Positions 26,582-36,843 are shown, counted from the first letter of the stretch. The stretch: DNA of 64,000 nt from Providencia alcalifaciens (GCA_025961275.1 JAOQNJ010000001.1:1075353-1139352), one strand, 5' to 3'. The notes: generated by a model not told the origin, from the sequence alone. Program-made: numbers and translations.

Positions 26582-27220
26582 ATGTCTGATAAAAATAATC
26601 CTAACACACTGGTTAGCCGCTTCAGGGGCTATTACCCTGTTGTCATTGATGTTGAAACTGGCGGGTTTAACGCCAAAACAGATGGCCTCCTTGAAATTGC
26701 TGCCATCACGCTGAAAATGGATAAAGATGGTTGGTTATATTCCGATGAAACGCTCCATTTTCATGTTGAGCCGTTTGAAGGCGCTAATTTAGAGCCTGCC
26801 GCTTTAGCTTTTACAGGTATTGATCCAACCAATCCTTTACGTGGTGCCGTCAGTGAATATGAGGCACTACATGCAATTTTTAAAATGGTGCACAAAGGTA
26901 TGAAAACGACTGATTGCAACCGTGCAATTATTGTTGCGCATAATGCGACATTCGATCATAGCTTTGTGATGAATGCTGCTGAACGATCAGGTTTAAAAAG
27001 AAATCCATTCCACCCTTTCGCTACCTTTGATACTGCAGCATTAAGCGGGCTTGTTTTTGGACAAACCATTTTAGCCAAGGCATGTGCTTCTGCTGGAATT
27101 CCATTTGATGGTAAACAAGCACATGGCGCATTGTACGATACTAATCGCACAGCCCTTCTTTTTTGTGAGCTTGTTAATAAGTGGAAAAAGTTAGGTGGCT
27201 GGCCATTAGCCGAACAGTAA
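26582..27220 (+). CDS. rnt: Ribonuclease T
   Basis: 212-aa DEDDh exonuclease that trims the CCA end of tRNA and matures 5S and 23S rRNA 3' ends. Exo I is [22 protein letters not shown] (Asp, Glu), Exo II is [13 protein letters not shown], and Exo III is [10 protein letters not shown] (His, Asp). [15 protein letters not shown] is nearly invariant in RNase T. It follows gloA as in E. coli and converges with grxD. Confidence 0.96.
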   Translation: MSDKNNPNTLVSRFRGYYPVVIDVETGGFNAKTDGLLEIAAITLKMDKDGWLYSDETLHFHVEPFEGANLEPAALAFTGIDPTNPLRGAVSEYEALHAIFKMVHKGMKTTDCNRAIIVAHNATFDHSFVMNAAERSGLKRNPFHPFATFDTAALSGLVFGQTILAKACASAGIPFDGKQAHGALYDTNRTALLFCELVNKWKKLGGWPLAEQ

Positions 27221-27245
27221 TAATCATTAGAATTTTGATATAAAA

Positions 27246-27278
27246 AAACCGTATTAGTCTAAAAAGGCTATACGGTTT
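27246..27278. terminator. Bidirectional terminator between rnt and grxD
   Basis: Inverted repeat AAACCGTA(T)TAG ... CTATACGGTTT with an A-run on the left and a T-run on the right, so it can end both convergent transcripts. Confidence 0.85.
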
Positions 27279-27310
27279 CTTTTTCAATAATACTTTATTG
27301 CGAAACTAAC

Positions 27311-27658
27311 CTACTCCGCACTAGCTTCATCAGCTGGGCGATGCTTATCTGCTGTTTCTTTAATTAACGATTGCAGTTCACCACGTTGATACATTTCCAT
27401 GATGATATCGCATCCGCCAACTAATTCTCCGTCAACCCACAGCTGTGGGAAAGTTGGCCAATTAGCATATTTTGGTAACTCTGCACGGATATCAGGGTTT
27501 TGCAGAATATCGACATAAGCGAAGCGTTCACCGCAACCAGACAGAGCCTGTACTGCCTGAGCAGAAAAACCACAGTTTGGAAGCTTAGGAGATCCTTTCA
27601 TATAAAGCAGAATTGGATTTTCTTTAATTTGGCGCTCGATTCTTTCAATTGTCGTCAT
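27311..27658 (-). CDS. grxD: Monothiol glutaredoxin GrxD (Grx4)
   Basis: 115-aa CGFS-type glutaredoxin that binds and transfers [2Fe-2S] clusters, with BolA-type partners. Active site PKLPNCGFSAQAV, then WPTFPQLWVDGELVGGCDI. The ATG at 27658 (MTTIERIERQI) is chosen over the longer frame from 27706 because AAGGAAG sits at proper distance and it matches E. coli GrxD. Overall identity to the E. coli protein is visibly very high. Confidence 0.96.
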   Translation of the reverse strand: MTTIERIERQIKENPILLYMKGSPKLPNCGFSAQAVQALSGCGERFAYVDILQNPDIRAELPKYANWPTFPQLWVDGELVGGCDIIMEMYQRGELQSLIKETADKHRPADEASAE

Positions 27659-28033
27659 TTTTACTTCCTTAACATTAATATGATTAGCATATTTATTATA
27701 TATCAATTATTTAGATATAATTTAGCCCAAAAATATACTACACAACACTACATTCCACTCTAAATAAATCAATAAGTTAGGTGGTTATTTCGAATGAACA
27801 GAGAGGGGAACAACCCCCTCCTTTTGATTTGTTACTATTGTGACTAATTTATGATTCAAGTCAAATGAATCTACTTACTACATTTTTTCTATTTTTACGT
27901 TGCAGTTTGGAGGCCCTCGGTCACACACAAAACAACTCTCAAGTTGCATATCATAATAGTACAGCTGGGATGTTCTATTTTGCATGTTTTACAACTCAAT
28001 AGTTATTTGTCGTATAAAAGTGATCATTCTTCG
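27659..28033. other. Upstream region of grxD
   Basis: About 375 bases carrying the grxD promoter. No ORF, RNA or clear operator is seen. Confidence 0.5.
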
Positions 28034-28150
28034 TTAGTACTTTGGTTTTGAATACCCTGTTAATAGTGATATTTTTCCTTCTTTATCTAGCCTCACATAA
28101 CTAACGGCCTTTTGACCATTCCTGTTAAACTCTGTATTTTCTTTTATTAA
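28034..28150 (-). pseudogene. Possible 3' remnant of an unknown gene
   Basis: A 38-codon frame with protein-like composition (ends SYVRLDKEGKISLLTGYSKP, then two residues and a stop) starts right at the methyltransferase stop codon, without its own start codon. It reads like the end of a protein whose 5' part has been lost. No family recognised. It may be chance. Confidence 0.25.
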
Positions 28151-28950
28151 TCAGGTTTAATTGAACATGTCGCCATAAATGTCGGCATGTAACTATCGAT
28201 AACAAAACGTGGATTTGGTTGAAACGTCTCATCAAAACCTGTCAGCATAAAACCAGCATTTAACTGCCCGTTAATTTGATCCTTCAGTGTATGACCAAAG
28301 ACCAGCGCTTCATTTTTAAGTTGTTTCCTTTTAATTTCATCGGCATTCAGGTCGGTGATATCTGCATAGGGTAAAACGAAACGTGGCTTCATTAGGCCTT
28401 TAGCAGCCAAATCAGGAGCGCGATCAAAGATAAATACCGCAGGATTATAAAAACTACTGAGTAATTTCCCTCCTGCTCGAAGAACGCGAAAACACTCAAA
28501 CCACACTCGACAAATATCAGGCACATAGAGGTTAGAAATAGGATGAAAAATCACATCGAATGTCTCATCTGCAAACGCTGACAGATCCTGCATATCCCCT
28601 AAGACGGTTTCTAAAGTCAGATTATCGCGCCTTGCAACCATTTCATCTAACTCCAATTGTTCCTGTGAAGCGTCGAGAACAACAACTTCAGCCCCTGCTG
28701 CAGCCAACACAGGGGCTTGTTGTCCTCCTGAAGCAGCTAGACATAGAATGCGTAAACCTCGTACATCAGGTAGCCATCCTGACGGGAGCTCAGCCGGTGT
28801 TAGGCGTACTTCCCATAGACCCTTACGTGCAGCCTGAATAATTTCAGTAGACACTGGGCGTGACCAGTCACAATTTTCACGTGCTAATCGATCCCACACA
28901 GCTTGATTGTGTCGGTAAATATCATTGGAAGAAAAAGGGGGCATCGTCAT
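28147..28950 (-). CDS. Class I SAM-dependent methyltransferase
   Basis: 267-aa Rossmann-fold methyltransferase. SAM-binding motif I is LRILCLAASGGQQAPVLAAAG, followed by the acidic residue in VVVLDASQEQ, motif II region LETVLGDMQDLSAF and DVIFHPISNLYV, and the post-motif RVLRAGGKLLSSF. The substrate is not predictable. GGATAG is correctly spaced before the ATG at 28950. It is not part of the conserved E. coli order here, so it may be a lineage-specific insertion between grxD and purR. Confidence 0.8.
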   Translation of the reverse strand: MTMPPFSSNDIYRHNQAVWDRLARENCDWSRPVSTEIIQAARKGLWEVRLTPAELPSGWLPDVRGLRILCLAASGGQQAPVLAAAGAEVVVLDASQEQLELDEMVARRDNLTLETVLGDMQDLSAFADETFDVIFHPISNLYVPDICRVWFECFRVLRAGGKLLSSFYNPAVFIFDRAPDLAAKGLMKPRFVLPYADITDLNADEIKRKQLKNEALVFGHTLKDQINGQLNAGFMLTGFDETFQPNPRFVIDSYMPTFMATCSIKPD

Positions 28951-29399
28951 TGTCTATCCTCAGTAAGTAAAATAACGACCAGATAGCAACGCACAAATAG
29001 TTTCTTATTGTTTGAATCGCCAGACGATAGCTGGTAGTAGGCAACATTAAAAACAAACGACTATGTGCGTTTACTCTTGGCAAATAAGTACAAAGTAATG
29101 GCACATTAGTTGTTCATTTTGATAAGAACCTCACAGGGGAAATTAGATTAAATACGAATATCGATTAAGTGTAGATTTTCAAACGAATTTGCTCAACGGT
29201 TTATTAATAAAAGCAATGTGAACTTTTTAAAAATAATGAGATTAATTCTTTTAAGCAACAGTATAAACTTATCATCGAGCTTCGTTTGCTGGCAGGTCAA
29301 ATTATTGGAAATTTATGTTGCTTAAGAAAAACTTGATGAATGATAAGAGCGAGTTTCTACTCGCTCTTATCTGTTTTATCTTATATTCATAAAATGAAA
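28951..29399. other. Intergenic region with a long hairpin
   Basis: About 450 AT-rich bases without an ORF. A perfect 12-bp inverted repeat (GATAAGAGCGAG / CTCGCTCTTATC, about 29342-29371) downstream of ynhF could be a terminator; its T-rich side is on the plus strand. Confidence 0.55.
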
Positions 29400-29483
29400 T
29401 TAAAAAATATGTGTAACAAAAATAAGAATGACAGCTAAAGAACCGAGTGCTGTTAATAGTCCAAATTTTAAATCTGTATCCAT
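29400..29483 (-). CDS. ynhF: YnhF-like small membrane protein
   Basis: 27-aa single-span membrane protein: MDTDLKFGLLTALGS followed by a hydrophobic segment to THIF. The start MxTDLKF matches the E. coli small protein YnhF, which is also encoded just upstream of purR on the opposite strand. TGGAG lies about ten bases before the ATG. Function unknown. Both sequence pattern and synteny support this very short gene. Confidence 0.78.
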   Translation of the reverse strand: MDTDLKFGLLTALGSLAVILIFVTHIF

Positions 29484-29757
29484 AAGTCTCTCACTCCAAA
29501 CAATAAAAAACAATTTTCAGCAAAATAACCATGATTTGTATATAGTTATATCAGTATGACATGACAATTAACAAAAACCAGTGTGTATATCACAGGTTAT
29601 AACATCAATTATTTCTTTTGTTTTTGCGCTAGATCAGACAAAATTCATAACAAATCGCTAAATTATTGCCAGCTAAGGCTCTATGCCTCAATATGCTAGT
29701 AATTTCTAACAAGAATTCATAACAAGACCGAATATTGGTCAGGAGTTTTTTTCCCCC

Positions 29758-30783
29758 ATGGCAACGATTAAAGATGTGGCAAAACGCGCAGGCGTCTCCA
29801 CCACAACCGTATCCCATGTAATTAATAAAACGCGCTTTGTGGCCGATGATACTAAGGCTGCTGTTTGGGCTGCGATAAAAGAACTCAATTATTCACCAAG
29901 TGCAGTTGCTCGTAGTTTGAAAGTCAATCATACCAAATCAATTGGTTTGCTAGCGACATCAAGTGAAGCGCCTTATTTTGCAGAAGTCATTGAGTCCGTT
30001 GAAAATAGCTGTTATAACAAAGGCTACACGCTAATCTTATGTAATTCTCATAATAACATAGGTAAACAACAAGCTTATTTACAGATGCTCGCTCAAAAAA
30101 GGGTTGATGGCCTGCTAGTCATGTGCTCTGAATACCCAGAAAAACTGATTAGTATGTTAGAAGACTACCGAAATATTCCAATGGTTGTGATGGACTGGGG
30201 CACTTCAAGAGGTGATTTCACCGATAGCATCATAGATAACTCATTCCATGGCGGTTACCTTGCTGGACGTTATTTGATTGACCGTGGTCATCGTGATATC
30301 GGTGTCATTCCAGGGTCATTGGAAAGAAATACGGGGATTGGCCGACTTACTGGCTTTCAAAAAGCGATGGAAGAAGCAAAAATCACCTTACGTAACGAAT
30401 GGATTGTACAAGGTGATTTTGAGCCTGAATCTGGTTATAAAGCCATGATGCAAATATTAAATAATAAACAGAAGCCTACAGCTGTATTCTGCGGTGGAGA
30501 TATTATGGCTATGGGCGCTATATGCGCTGCAGATGAAATGGGTCTGCGAGTTCCTCAAGATATCTCTATCATTGGTTATGATAATGTTCGTAATGCACGT
30601 TATTTCACACCTGCTTTAACAACGATACATCAACCTAAAGAACGTTTAGGTCAGATGGCATTCACTATGCTACTCGATAGGATTGTCAATAAGCGTGAAG
30701 ATGCACAAACTATTGAAGTACATCCACGTTTAGTTGAACGCCGCTCCGTAGCAGATGGGCCATTCATCGACTATCGTCGCTAA
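29758..30783 (+). CDS. purR: HTH-type purine repressor PurR
   Basis: 341-aa LacI-family repressor of purine biosynthesis, with hypoxanthine or guanine as corepressor. N-terminal helix-turn-helix [27 protein letters not shown] is identical to the enteric PurR pattern, followed by the periplasmic-binding-protein-like corepressor domain ending in PRLVERRSV. Length equals E. coli PurR. I did not find a clear PurR operator (ACGCAAACG-type) in the 270 bases upstream. Confidence 0.97.
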   Translation: MATIKDVAKRAGVSTTTVSHVINKTRFVADDTKAAVWAAIKELNYSPSAVARSLKVNHTKSIGLLATSSEAPYFAEVIESVENSCYNKGYTLILCNSHNNIGKQQAYLQMLAQKRVDGLLVMCSEYPEKLISMLEDYRNIPMVVMDWGTSRGDFTDSIIDNSFHGGYLAGRYLIDRGHRDIGVIPGSLERNTGIGRLTGFQKAMEEAKITLRNEWIVQGDFEPESGYKAMMQILNNKQKPTAVFCGGDIMAMGAICAADEMGLRVPQDISIIGYDNVRNARYFTPALTTIHQPKERLGQMAFTMLLDRIVNKREDAQTIEVHPRLVERRSVADGPFIDYRR

Positions 30784-30784
30784 T

Positions 30785-31690
30785 TTAAGGCGCTAACCAT
30801 TCAGCGTTGAGTGTTTCACTATCTCCAAGATAATCAAGCAACCAACTCAACGCTGGTGAGGTATTTTTTTCTACCCATGTCAGACAACAAGGGCTCGGAG
30901 GAAAAGGTTGAGTTAATTGAAGCTGTACAAGTTTATTTTCTTGGCACAAAGGTGCTGCACGATGTTCAGGTACCATACCCACGCAAAGTTCGTTCACCAG
31001 ACAAGCGATACCATTTTCCCAAAATGGAACAACTAACCGGCGTTGATTATCCAACGCCCATGTATCACGCTTGGGTAAGTTCCTCGAGGTATCTTCTAGG
31101 CATAAACTTGGGTAAGCACGCATTTGATCATCCGTTAATTTTCCTTCTAATTGGGCTAAAGGATGGTTTGGGCTTGCAACACATAGCCATGACATAAATC
31201 CCATATCGCGAAAACTATAGCGTTCACCTATAGGTGATGCGCGAGTAGCACCTATAGCGACATCAACTCGCTCATCAGCAAGTGCATCCCAAACACCGTT
31301 AAATACTTCAGGATGGATATATAATTCAATGTCCGGAAAATGCCGATAGAAATCAAGAATAAGTTGCTGTGTTCGTTGGGGTTTAACAATGCAGTCGACG
31401 GCAATACTAAATTGGCCTCGCCATCCATTTGCTGCTTGTTGGCACTGGTGACGTGTCTGTATCATTTTTTTGATAACAGACCGACTTTGCTTAATAAAAA
31501 TTTCGCCAGCTTCAGTTAAAATAACATCTCGATGACGGCGTTCAAATATTGGTACAGCTAACCATCCCTCAACTTGCTTGACGGTATAACTTATTGCAGA
31601 AGGAACGCGGTGTAACTCCTCTGCCGCACTACTAAAACTTCCTGTTCTTGCAACTGCATCAATGACTTCAAGCGCATGAGCTGACCACAT
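30785..31690 (-). CDS. punR: LysR-family regulator PunR (YdhB)
   Basis: 301-aa LysR-type regulator; E. coli PunR activates the divergent purine-nucleoside transporter punC. N-terminal winged helix MWSAHALEVIDAVARTGSFSSAAEELHRVPSAISYTV and IFERRHRDVILTEAG, then an effector domain ending WLLDYLGDSETLNAEWL. The ATG at 31690 follows AAAGG with good spacing; the longer frame from a TTG at 31705 is not needed. It is convergent with purR (stops one base apart) and divergent from punC. Confidence 0.93.
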   Translation of the reverse strand: MWSAHALEVIDAVARTGSFSSAAEELHRVPSAISYTVKQVEGWLAVPIFERRHRDVILTEAGEIFIKQSRSVIKKMIQTRHQCQQAANGWRGQFSIAVDCIVKPQRTQQLILDFYRHFPDIELYIHPEVFNGVWDALADERVDVAIGATRASPIGERYSFRDMGFMSWLCVASPNHPLAQLEGKLTDDQMRAYPSLCLEDTSRNLPKRDTWALDNQRRLVVPFWENGIACLVNELCVGMVPEHRAAPLCQENKLVQLQLTQPFPPSPCCLTWVEKNTSPALSWLLDYLGDSETLNAEWLAP

Positions 31691-31813
31691 AACAACACCT
31701 TTCAAATAATTTGATAGCAGGATCCAAATATTACCGTTTCACAATGTAAAAAAATAGCCTATACAATAGGGTATCTGTTAACAATTTTGTAAATCTTAGA
31801 TAAGTAAGCTGCC

Positions 31814-33037
31814 ATGATAAATACTGCGACAAAAAATTCCCCTGGTTTTATGCTCTATCTTGCTGGTTTGAGTATGCTAGGGTTTCTAGCTATCGATATG
31901 TATCTACCCGCTTTTGGGCCTATGCAAACGGCATTAAACACCTCGGAAGGTGCTATAAGTGCTTCACTTAGTATTTTTTTGGCTGGATTTGCTTTCGCTC
32001 AGCTTCTATGGGGACCGCTATCTGATAAACTTGGACGTAAGCCAATACTGATTACAGGTTTATCACTGTTCATACTTAGCTGCTTAGGCATTCTTTGGGT
32101 AACTGATGCTACACAGCTACTTATTTTGCGCTTTCTACAAGCTGTTGGTGTATGTAGTGCTGCCGTTCTTTGGCAGGCACTAGTCATCGACCGCTATGAT
32201 GCCGCAAGTGCGCAAAAAGTATTTGCTTCTATCATGCCTCTCGTTGCCCTTTCACCAGCCTTAGCTCCCCTTCTTGGCGCATGGGTACTAGAGCATTATG
32301 ACTGGGAAATTATCTTCATTATTTTAATGGCGGTTGGTATCGTATTGTTACTTCCGACATTTTTACTGAAGAAAGTTACCGTAAATGATTTGACTGGTAA
32401 TGGAACGGTAAAAGAATCTGTTTCATTCGTTAAATTACTGAGCTCACGTATTTTCAGTGGCAACGTTTTGATTTATGCAGCTTGTAGTGCTGGCTTCTTT
32501 GCTTGGTTGACGGGGTCACCTTTTATTCTGCGTAATATGGGTTTTAACCCAGCAGACATTGGTTTAAGCTATATCCCACAAACTCTCGCATTTATTGTTG
32601 GGGGCTATGGTTGCCGTTTTATATTAATTAAAATGCGCGCTGAAGTTTTATTTCCATTATTATTGATTGGCTATGCACTAAGTATGTCAATTCTATTTTT
32701 GATGGCCATTTATACCACCCCTACGCTGACAATGATCTTGATACCATTTTGTTTTATGGCAGCAATGAATGGAGCCTCTTATCCAATTGCTGTTTCAAAA
32801 GCACTAAGTACATTTCCACAAGCGAGTGGTAAAGCCGCTGCATTACAGAATTCATTACAACTTGGATTATGCTTTCTCGCCAGCTTATTAGTTTCCGCAT
32901 TACCATTTGACCCATTATTAGCAACAACTGGCGTCATGGCGGCGACCTCAATCCCAATGATTATTGGTTATTGTATGCAATATACAAAATCCTCAACTGA
33001 ATTAGATAGTAAAGAACCAAAATATCAGACAGAATAA
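31814..33037 (+). CDS. punC: Purine nucleoside MFS transporter PunC (YdhC)
   Basis: 407-aa Bcr/CflA-type major facilitator with 12 predicted transmembrane helices. MLYLAGLSMLGFLAIDMYLP, LWGPLSDKLGRKPIL (the MFS loop 2-3 motif) and FFAWLTGSPFILRNMGF are close to E. coli YdhC. E. coli PunC imports adenosine-type nucleosides under PunR control. The 120-base divergent gap to punR should contain the PunR site. Confidence 0.92.
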   Translation: MINTATKNSPGFMLYLAGLSMLGFLAIDMYLPAFGPMQTALNTSEGAISASLSIFLAGFAFAQLLWGPLSDKLGRKPILITGLSLFILSCLGILWVTDATQLLILRFLQAVGVCSAAVLWQALVIDRYDAASAQKVFASIMPLVALSPALAPLLGAWVLEHYDWEIIFIILMAVGIVLLLPTFLLKKVTVNDLTGNGTVKESVSFVKLLSSRIFSGNVLIYAACSAGFFAWLTGSPFILRNMGFNPADIGLSYIPQTLAFIVGGYGCRFILIKMRAEVLFPLLLIGYALSMSILFLMAIYTTPTLTMILIPFCFMAAMNGASYPIAVSKALSTFPQASGKAAALQNSLQLGLCFLASLLVSALPFDPLLATTGVMAATSIPMIIGYCMQYTKSSTELDSKEPKYQTE

Positions 33038-33049
33038 CCAAATTCATCA

Positions 33050-33078
33050 TCAGCCACTGTTTTTTGGTGGCTGATTTT
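33050..33078 (+). terminator. Terminator of punC
   Basis: TCAGCCAC / GTGGCTGA stem with a T-rich loop, followed by four Ts, 12 bases after the stop. Confidence 0.8.
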
Positions 33079-33399
33079 CACTCAAATACCCCATTAGAGC
33101 AACATTCTAAAATCATTAGCGCTTTATCTGACACTTTAATTATACGTATTTACTACCATTCCCCCATTTATTTCCCAAAGTGACATTTTTCGCTATTGTT
33201 AAATAAAAATATCACTTCTATACTCGTCTTATTGCTTAGATCGACATAATTTTTTATTGAATACTATATTGATTATTTAAATTCAGTGTGTAACAGCACT
33301 ATTACGCTGCTATTTTTGTGAAGCTATTCTTCACTATTCCAGTACTTACACTAGGCTAAAAAACTATCTCAAAAACCTTCATCTCAAGTTGGAGAGCAT
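33079..33399 (+). other. cfa upstream region
   Basis: About 320 bases before cfa. A CTTACACT sequence (TACACT at 33347-33352) resembles a sigma-S -10 element, which would fit the stationary-phase promoter of cfa in E. coli, but this is weak evidence. No ORF. Confidence 0.4.
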
Positions 33400-34542
33400 A
33401 TGAGCACGTGTGTAGATGAAAACAAAATTTCAAATTGGCAAAGAATTGCAGAATCATTATTAAATCAGGCAGGGATTGAAGTTAATGGATCTCGACCGTT
33501 CGATATTCAAGTACACAATCAGGACTTTTTTAAACGCGTTTTGCAAAAAGGCTCTCTTGGCCTAGGAGAAAGTTACATGGACGGCTGGTGGGACTGCGAG
33601 CGTCTAGATATATTCTTTCATAAGGCACTACTGGCTAAACTTGATACAAAATTACCGAACAATTTTACTGACATTATGAAAGTCGCTATCGCTCGCATAC
33701 GAAATTTGCAAACTCAAAAACGTTCTTGGATAGTTGGAGAAGAACACTATGATTTGGGTAATGACCTTTTTACCCTGATGCTAGACCCTTACATGCAATA
33801 TTCTTGTGGTTACTGGCATGAAGCGACGACGCTTGAACAAGCGCAAATTAATAAACTGGATTTGATTTGTCGGAAATTACATATTAAACCTGGCATGCGC
33901 TTATTAGATATTGGCTGTGGATGGGGAGGACTTAGTGCCTATGCTGCTCGCCATTATGGGGCATCTGTCACAGGAGTAACCATATCAAAGGAACAACAAA
34001 AGTTTGCTCAAGAACGTTGTAAGGGCCTAGATGTCAATATTATTTTGCAAGACTATCGAGAGTTGAATGATAAATTTGACCGCGTAGTTTCTGTCGGCAT
34101 GTTTGAACATGTAGGTCCTAAAAACTACGCCACTTACTTTGATGTGGCACGTAAGAATATCAAAGAAGATGGCTTATTCTTGCTTCACAGCATCGGCTCG
34201 AGTACAAATAAAGTAAATGTCGACTCATGGGTAGGAAAATATATATTTCCCAACGGAGTATTACCCTCGATACAAAATATCGGACAAGCCAGTGAAGGCA
34301 AGTTTGTCATGGAAGACTGGCATAACTTCGGTGCTGATTATGATAAAACGTTAATGGCATGGTATGAGCGGTTCTTAGATAATTGGCCTGAGCTTAGCGG
34401 AAATTACACACCTCGTTTTAAGCGTATGTTTAGTTATTATTTGAACGCATGCGCGGGTGCTTTCCGCGCCAGAGATATTCAGTTATGGCAAATACTTTGG
34501 AGCCCTAATGGTGTCAATCAAGGGATCAGAGTACCACGATAA
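33400..34542 (+). CDS. cfa: Cyclopropane-fatty-acyl-phospholipid synthase
   Basis: 380-aa membrane-associated SAM-dependent enzyme that adds a methylene group to double bonds of phospholipid acyl chains. N-terminal lipid-binding domain (LGESYMDGWWDCERLDIFFHKAL), SAM motif MRLLDIGCGWGGLSAYAARHYGASV, and the active-site stretch VGMFEHVGPKNYATYF. Length matches E. coli Cfa (382). GGAGAG precedes the ATG. punC-cfa-ribE order is as in E. coli. Confidence 0.96.
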   Translation: MSTCVDENKISNWQRIAESLLNQAGIEVNGSRPFDIQVHNQDFFKRVLQKGSLGLGESYMDGWWDCERLDIFFHKALLAKLDTKLPNNFTDIMKVAIARIRNLQTQKRSWIVGEEHYDLGNDLFTLMLDPYMQYSCGYWHEATTLEQAQINKLDLICRKLHIKPGMRLLDIGCGWGGLSAYAARHYGASVTGVTISKEQQKFAQERCKGLDVNIILQDYRELNDKFDRVVSVGMFEHVGPKNYATYFDVARKNIKEDGLFLLHSIGSSTNKVNVDSWVGKYIFPNGVLPSIQNIGQASEGKFVMEDWHNFGADYDKTLMAWYERFLDNWPELSGNYTPRFKRMFSYYLNACAGAFRARDIQLWQILWSPNGVNQGIRVPR

Positions 34543-34636
34543 TCGTAAACGTAATTGTGTAATTCTAAGTAATTTATAGGCACGGCCATTAACAGACATT
34601 GCCTTATTTATTGAGCCATAAAAACTGTTATCTGTA

Positions 34637-34678
34637 ATGCCCTCTATTAGGTTAGATATCCAACCTAATAGAGGGCAT
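34637..34678 (+). terminator. Terminator of cfa
   Basis: Long perfect stem ATGCCCTCTATTAGGTT / AACCTAATAGAGGGCAT around an 8-base loop, followed by TTTATTT, about 95 bases after the cfa stop. The rest of the gap to 34928 holds only a doubtful 60-codon frame. Confidence 0.85.
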
Positions 34679-34928
34679 TTTATTTCTCGTCCTAAAACGA
34701 GAAGCCCCTGATATCAAAAGAGTTCACTCAGTCTTTAACTCTATGAAACGACAAGATTATTACCTATTAATACAATTTTCATTCAAGACTGAACACAGTA
34801 TAAACTATGTAGTTTTAATCAAGAAAAATATCAAAATAGTATTAAATAGCACATTAGTATTATTTTTATTAGTCTTACAACTAAAAATGTTATCATTAGT
34901 GAGTCAAATAACTTTACGTGTATAAATT

Positions 34929-35681
34929 ATGCTCAAACAGTACTATCCACCTTCTGAATTGAAGGGCTTTATCAGTTCAATTTTAATTATCAAGAAATGG
35001 ACGTCACCGATTAAAATTTTTCCTGGTACTGGCGCAGAAATTTGGGTTTCTTCCAAAGATCTGTCTCTTTCTACTGATCACCATCTGCAGACAAGCAAAT
35101 ACCAGCTAGTTATCCCTCGCGTTCAAACCTTTACAGCCGAACCTAATAATGAAAGGCTCATGGTATTACGTGTTAGGCATGATGCCGTTCGTTTTTTGCT
35201 TCCAGAGCGCACTTTAACTTATACTGATAAACCTACCTGCCTTTCAGATGTGTGGCCTGAACCTTGGTACAAAAGTTTATCTAACTCTTCTTTTAAAAAC
35301 CTTCTCGATTGCTTTACAGCGAACAAAGCATTAAAACAACCTCAGTTGATTGATGAGATACTCGCTATTCTTTATCGAAATCCAACTAAAAAAATTAACG
35401 ATATCGTAGATGAAACGGGATATAGCTCACGTTTCATACAAAAAGAATTTTTAAAAGAATATGGTATTACCCCAAAAAGGTATCAGATTAATTGTCGACT
35501 AGAGCATCTGTTGAAAGCAATGTTGAAGGAACAGGATACCTATAGTTGGCTAGAAACAGGCTATTACGATCAATCTCATTTTTATCGTGATTTTAAACGT
35601 CATTTTACGATGACACCTTCCGCTTTTGTTAAATCTTCTTATTCGTTTTTTTACAATACAAAAGCCAAGTACCCTTTATGA
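34929..35681 (+). CDS. AraC-family transcriptional regulator
   Basis: 250 aa. The N-terminal domain (YYPPSELKGFISSILIIKK ... FPGTGAEIWV) is of the DUF6597 type. Residues about 145-240 form the double helix-turn-helix: KKINDIVDETGYSSRFIQKEF and GYYDQSHFYRDFKRHFTMTP. Not present in the E. coli order at this point. It lies 29 bases upstream of a small monooxygenase gene on the same strand, which it may co-express or control. The ligand is unknown. Confidence 0.82.
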   Translation: MLKQYYPPSELKGFISSILIIKKWTSPIKIFPGTGAEIWVSSKDLSLSTDHHLQTSKYQLVIPRVQTFTAEPNNERLMVLRVRHDAVRFLLPERTLTYTDKPTCLSDVWPEPWYKSLSNSSFKNLLDCFTANKALKQPQLIDEILAILYRNPTKKINDIVDETGYSSRFIQKEFLKEYGITPKRYQINCRLEHLLKAMLKEQDTYSWLETGYYDQSHFYRDFKRHFTMTPSAFVKSSYSFFYNTKAKYPL

Positions 35682-35710
35682 TAGCTCGGAATATGCATAA
35701 GGAGAATGGA

Positions 35711-35992
35711 ATGAGTATTGTTGTATATGCACAAATCACGACGGAAAATAAAAATGGATTTTTAACTAAAGATATTATAAGAAATTTAGCTAGACAAAGT
35801 CGACGTGAGCAAGGATGCATTAAATATGACCTTTTCACTAAAGAAGATGGATATATTGTTTTTGAAGAATGGGAAAGTAGCGATGCCCTTGAAATGCATA
35901 AAAAAACAGACCATTTTAAGCGTTTAGTTGAAGCTATTGAACGTGATAATGCGACCATTTCTATTAATTTTAGCGAAAACAGTAGTCGTTAA
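35711..35992 (+). CDS. ABM-superfamily quinol monooxygenase-like protein
   Basis: 93 aa of the antibiotic biosynthesis monooxygenase (YgiN-like) fold: MSIVVYAQITTENKNGF, then ARQSRREQGCIKYDLFTKEDGYIVFEEWES and a final KTDHFKRLVEAI. Related proteins oxidise quinols or degrade electrophiles; cofactor-free. The ATG at 35711 is chosen because AGGAGAA lies just upstream; a frame from 35678 overlaps the AraC gene end. The two genes probably form an operon. Confidence 0.82.
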   Translation: MSIVVYAQITTENKNGFLTKDIIRNLARQSRREQGCIKYDLFTKEDGYIVFEEWESSDALEMHKKTDHFKRLVEAIERDNATISINFSENSSR

Positions 35993-36174
35993 ATTTTCAT
36001 CAACAAAACAAATTAAAACCCATCAACATATTGATGAATTACAAAGGGATGCCGCTTAAAATTAATAACCAAATAATTACGCTTCTGTTTTTAATGCTAT
36101 AACACGACTACGACAAGTGCTATAGCATTTATGATGAAGCACAGTTGATACATCCGCTACGCACATATATCAAG

Positions 36175-36843
36175 CTAGCTTATATCCTGACTTCCCTCTC
36201 CCTGTACAGCCGCTTTCTGTAAATTTATTTGCTGTTCTTTTTGCAGTAAAACTCGCTCTACTGTATCGACTATTGCTTGAGTTTGTGGGTCGATTTCAAT
36301 ATTAACTTTGTGGCCCAAACTCTTTTTACCCAACGTTGTTCTTGATAACGTTTCTGGTATTAAATGAACGCAAAAACGATTATTAATTACATCGCCAACT
36401 GTTAGGCTAATACCATCAATTGCAACAAATCCTTTATGTAAAATATACTTCATTAAGGATTTATCATAAATAGATAACCAAATTTGGTGATTATCTTCCG
36501 AAGTGAATATTTTACCAATTTCAGCTGTCGTAATTATATGCCCAGAAACAACATGCCCACCAATTTCATCACCATACTTTGCTGCTCTTTCAATATTGAC
36601 AACATTTCCAACCTGAAGCTCACCGAGATTAGTGAGTCTCAGTGTTTCCTTAATGAGATCAAAACTGACTTTGTCACCTTCTATTTTTGTTACCGTCAAA
36701 CAACAACCATTATGCGCTACAGAAGCGCCTGTTTCTAAACCAACAAGTAGCTCTGGTGTAAATTTCATCACATGGGTACGAAAATTAGCTCTTTCGATAA
36801 CCTCGATAATTGGGGCCGTCCCCTGAACGATGCCTGTAAACAT
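36175..36843 (-). CDS. ribE: Riboflavin synthase alpha chain
   Basis: 222-aa enzyme that dismutates two 6,7-dimethyl-8-ribityllumazine molecules to riboflavin. It shows the internal duplication of two lumazine-binding barrels: [12 protein letters not shown] ... NGCCLTV in the first and [13 protein letters not shown] ... [13 protein letters not shown] in the second. E. coli calls this gene ribC (also ribE). It is divergent from mdtK. No FMN riboswitch was recognised in the 280-base gap. Confidence 0.95.
   Translation of the reverse strand: MFTGIVQGTAPIIEVIERANFRTHVMKFTPELLVGLETGASVAHNGCCLTVTKIEGDKVSFDLIKETLRLTNLGELQVGNVVNIERAAKYGDEIGGHVVSGHIITTAEIGKIFTSEDNHQIWLSIYDKSLMKYILHKGFVAIDGISLTVGDVINNRFCVHLIPETLSRTTLGKKSLGHKVNIEIDPQTQAIVDTVERVLLQKEQQINLQKAAVQGEGSQDIS

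Noticed and set aside
34743..34925. 60-codon frame between cfa and the AraC gene
   Set aside because: Low-complexity, hydrophobic and AT-driven sequence, no ribosome-binding site and no family likeness; probably a chance frame in an AT-rich gap.
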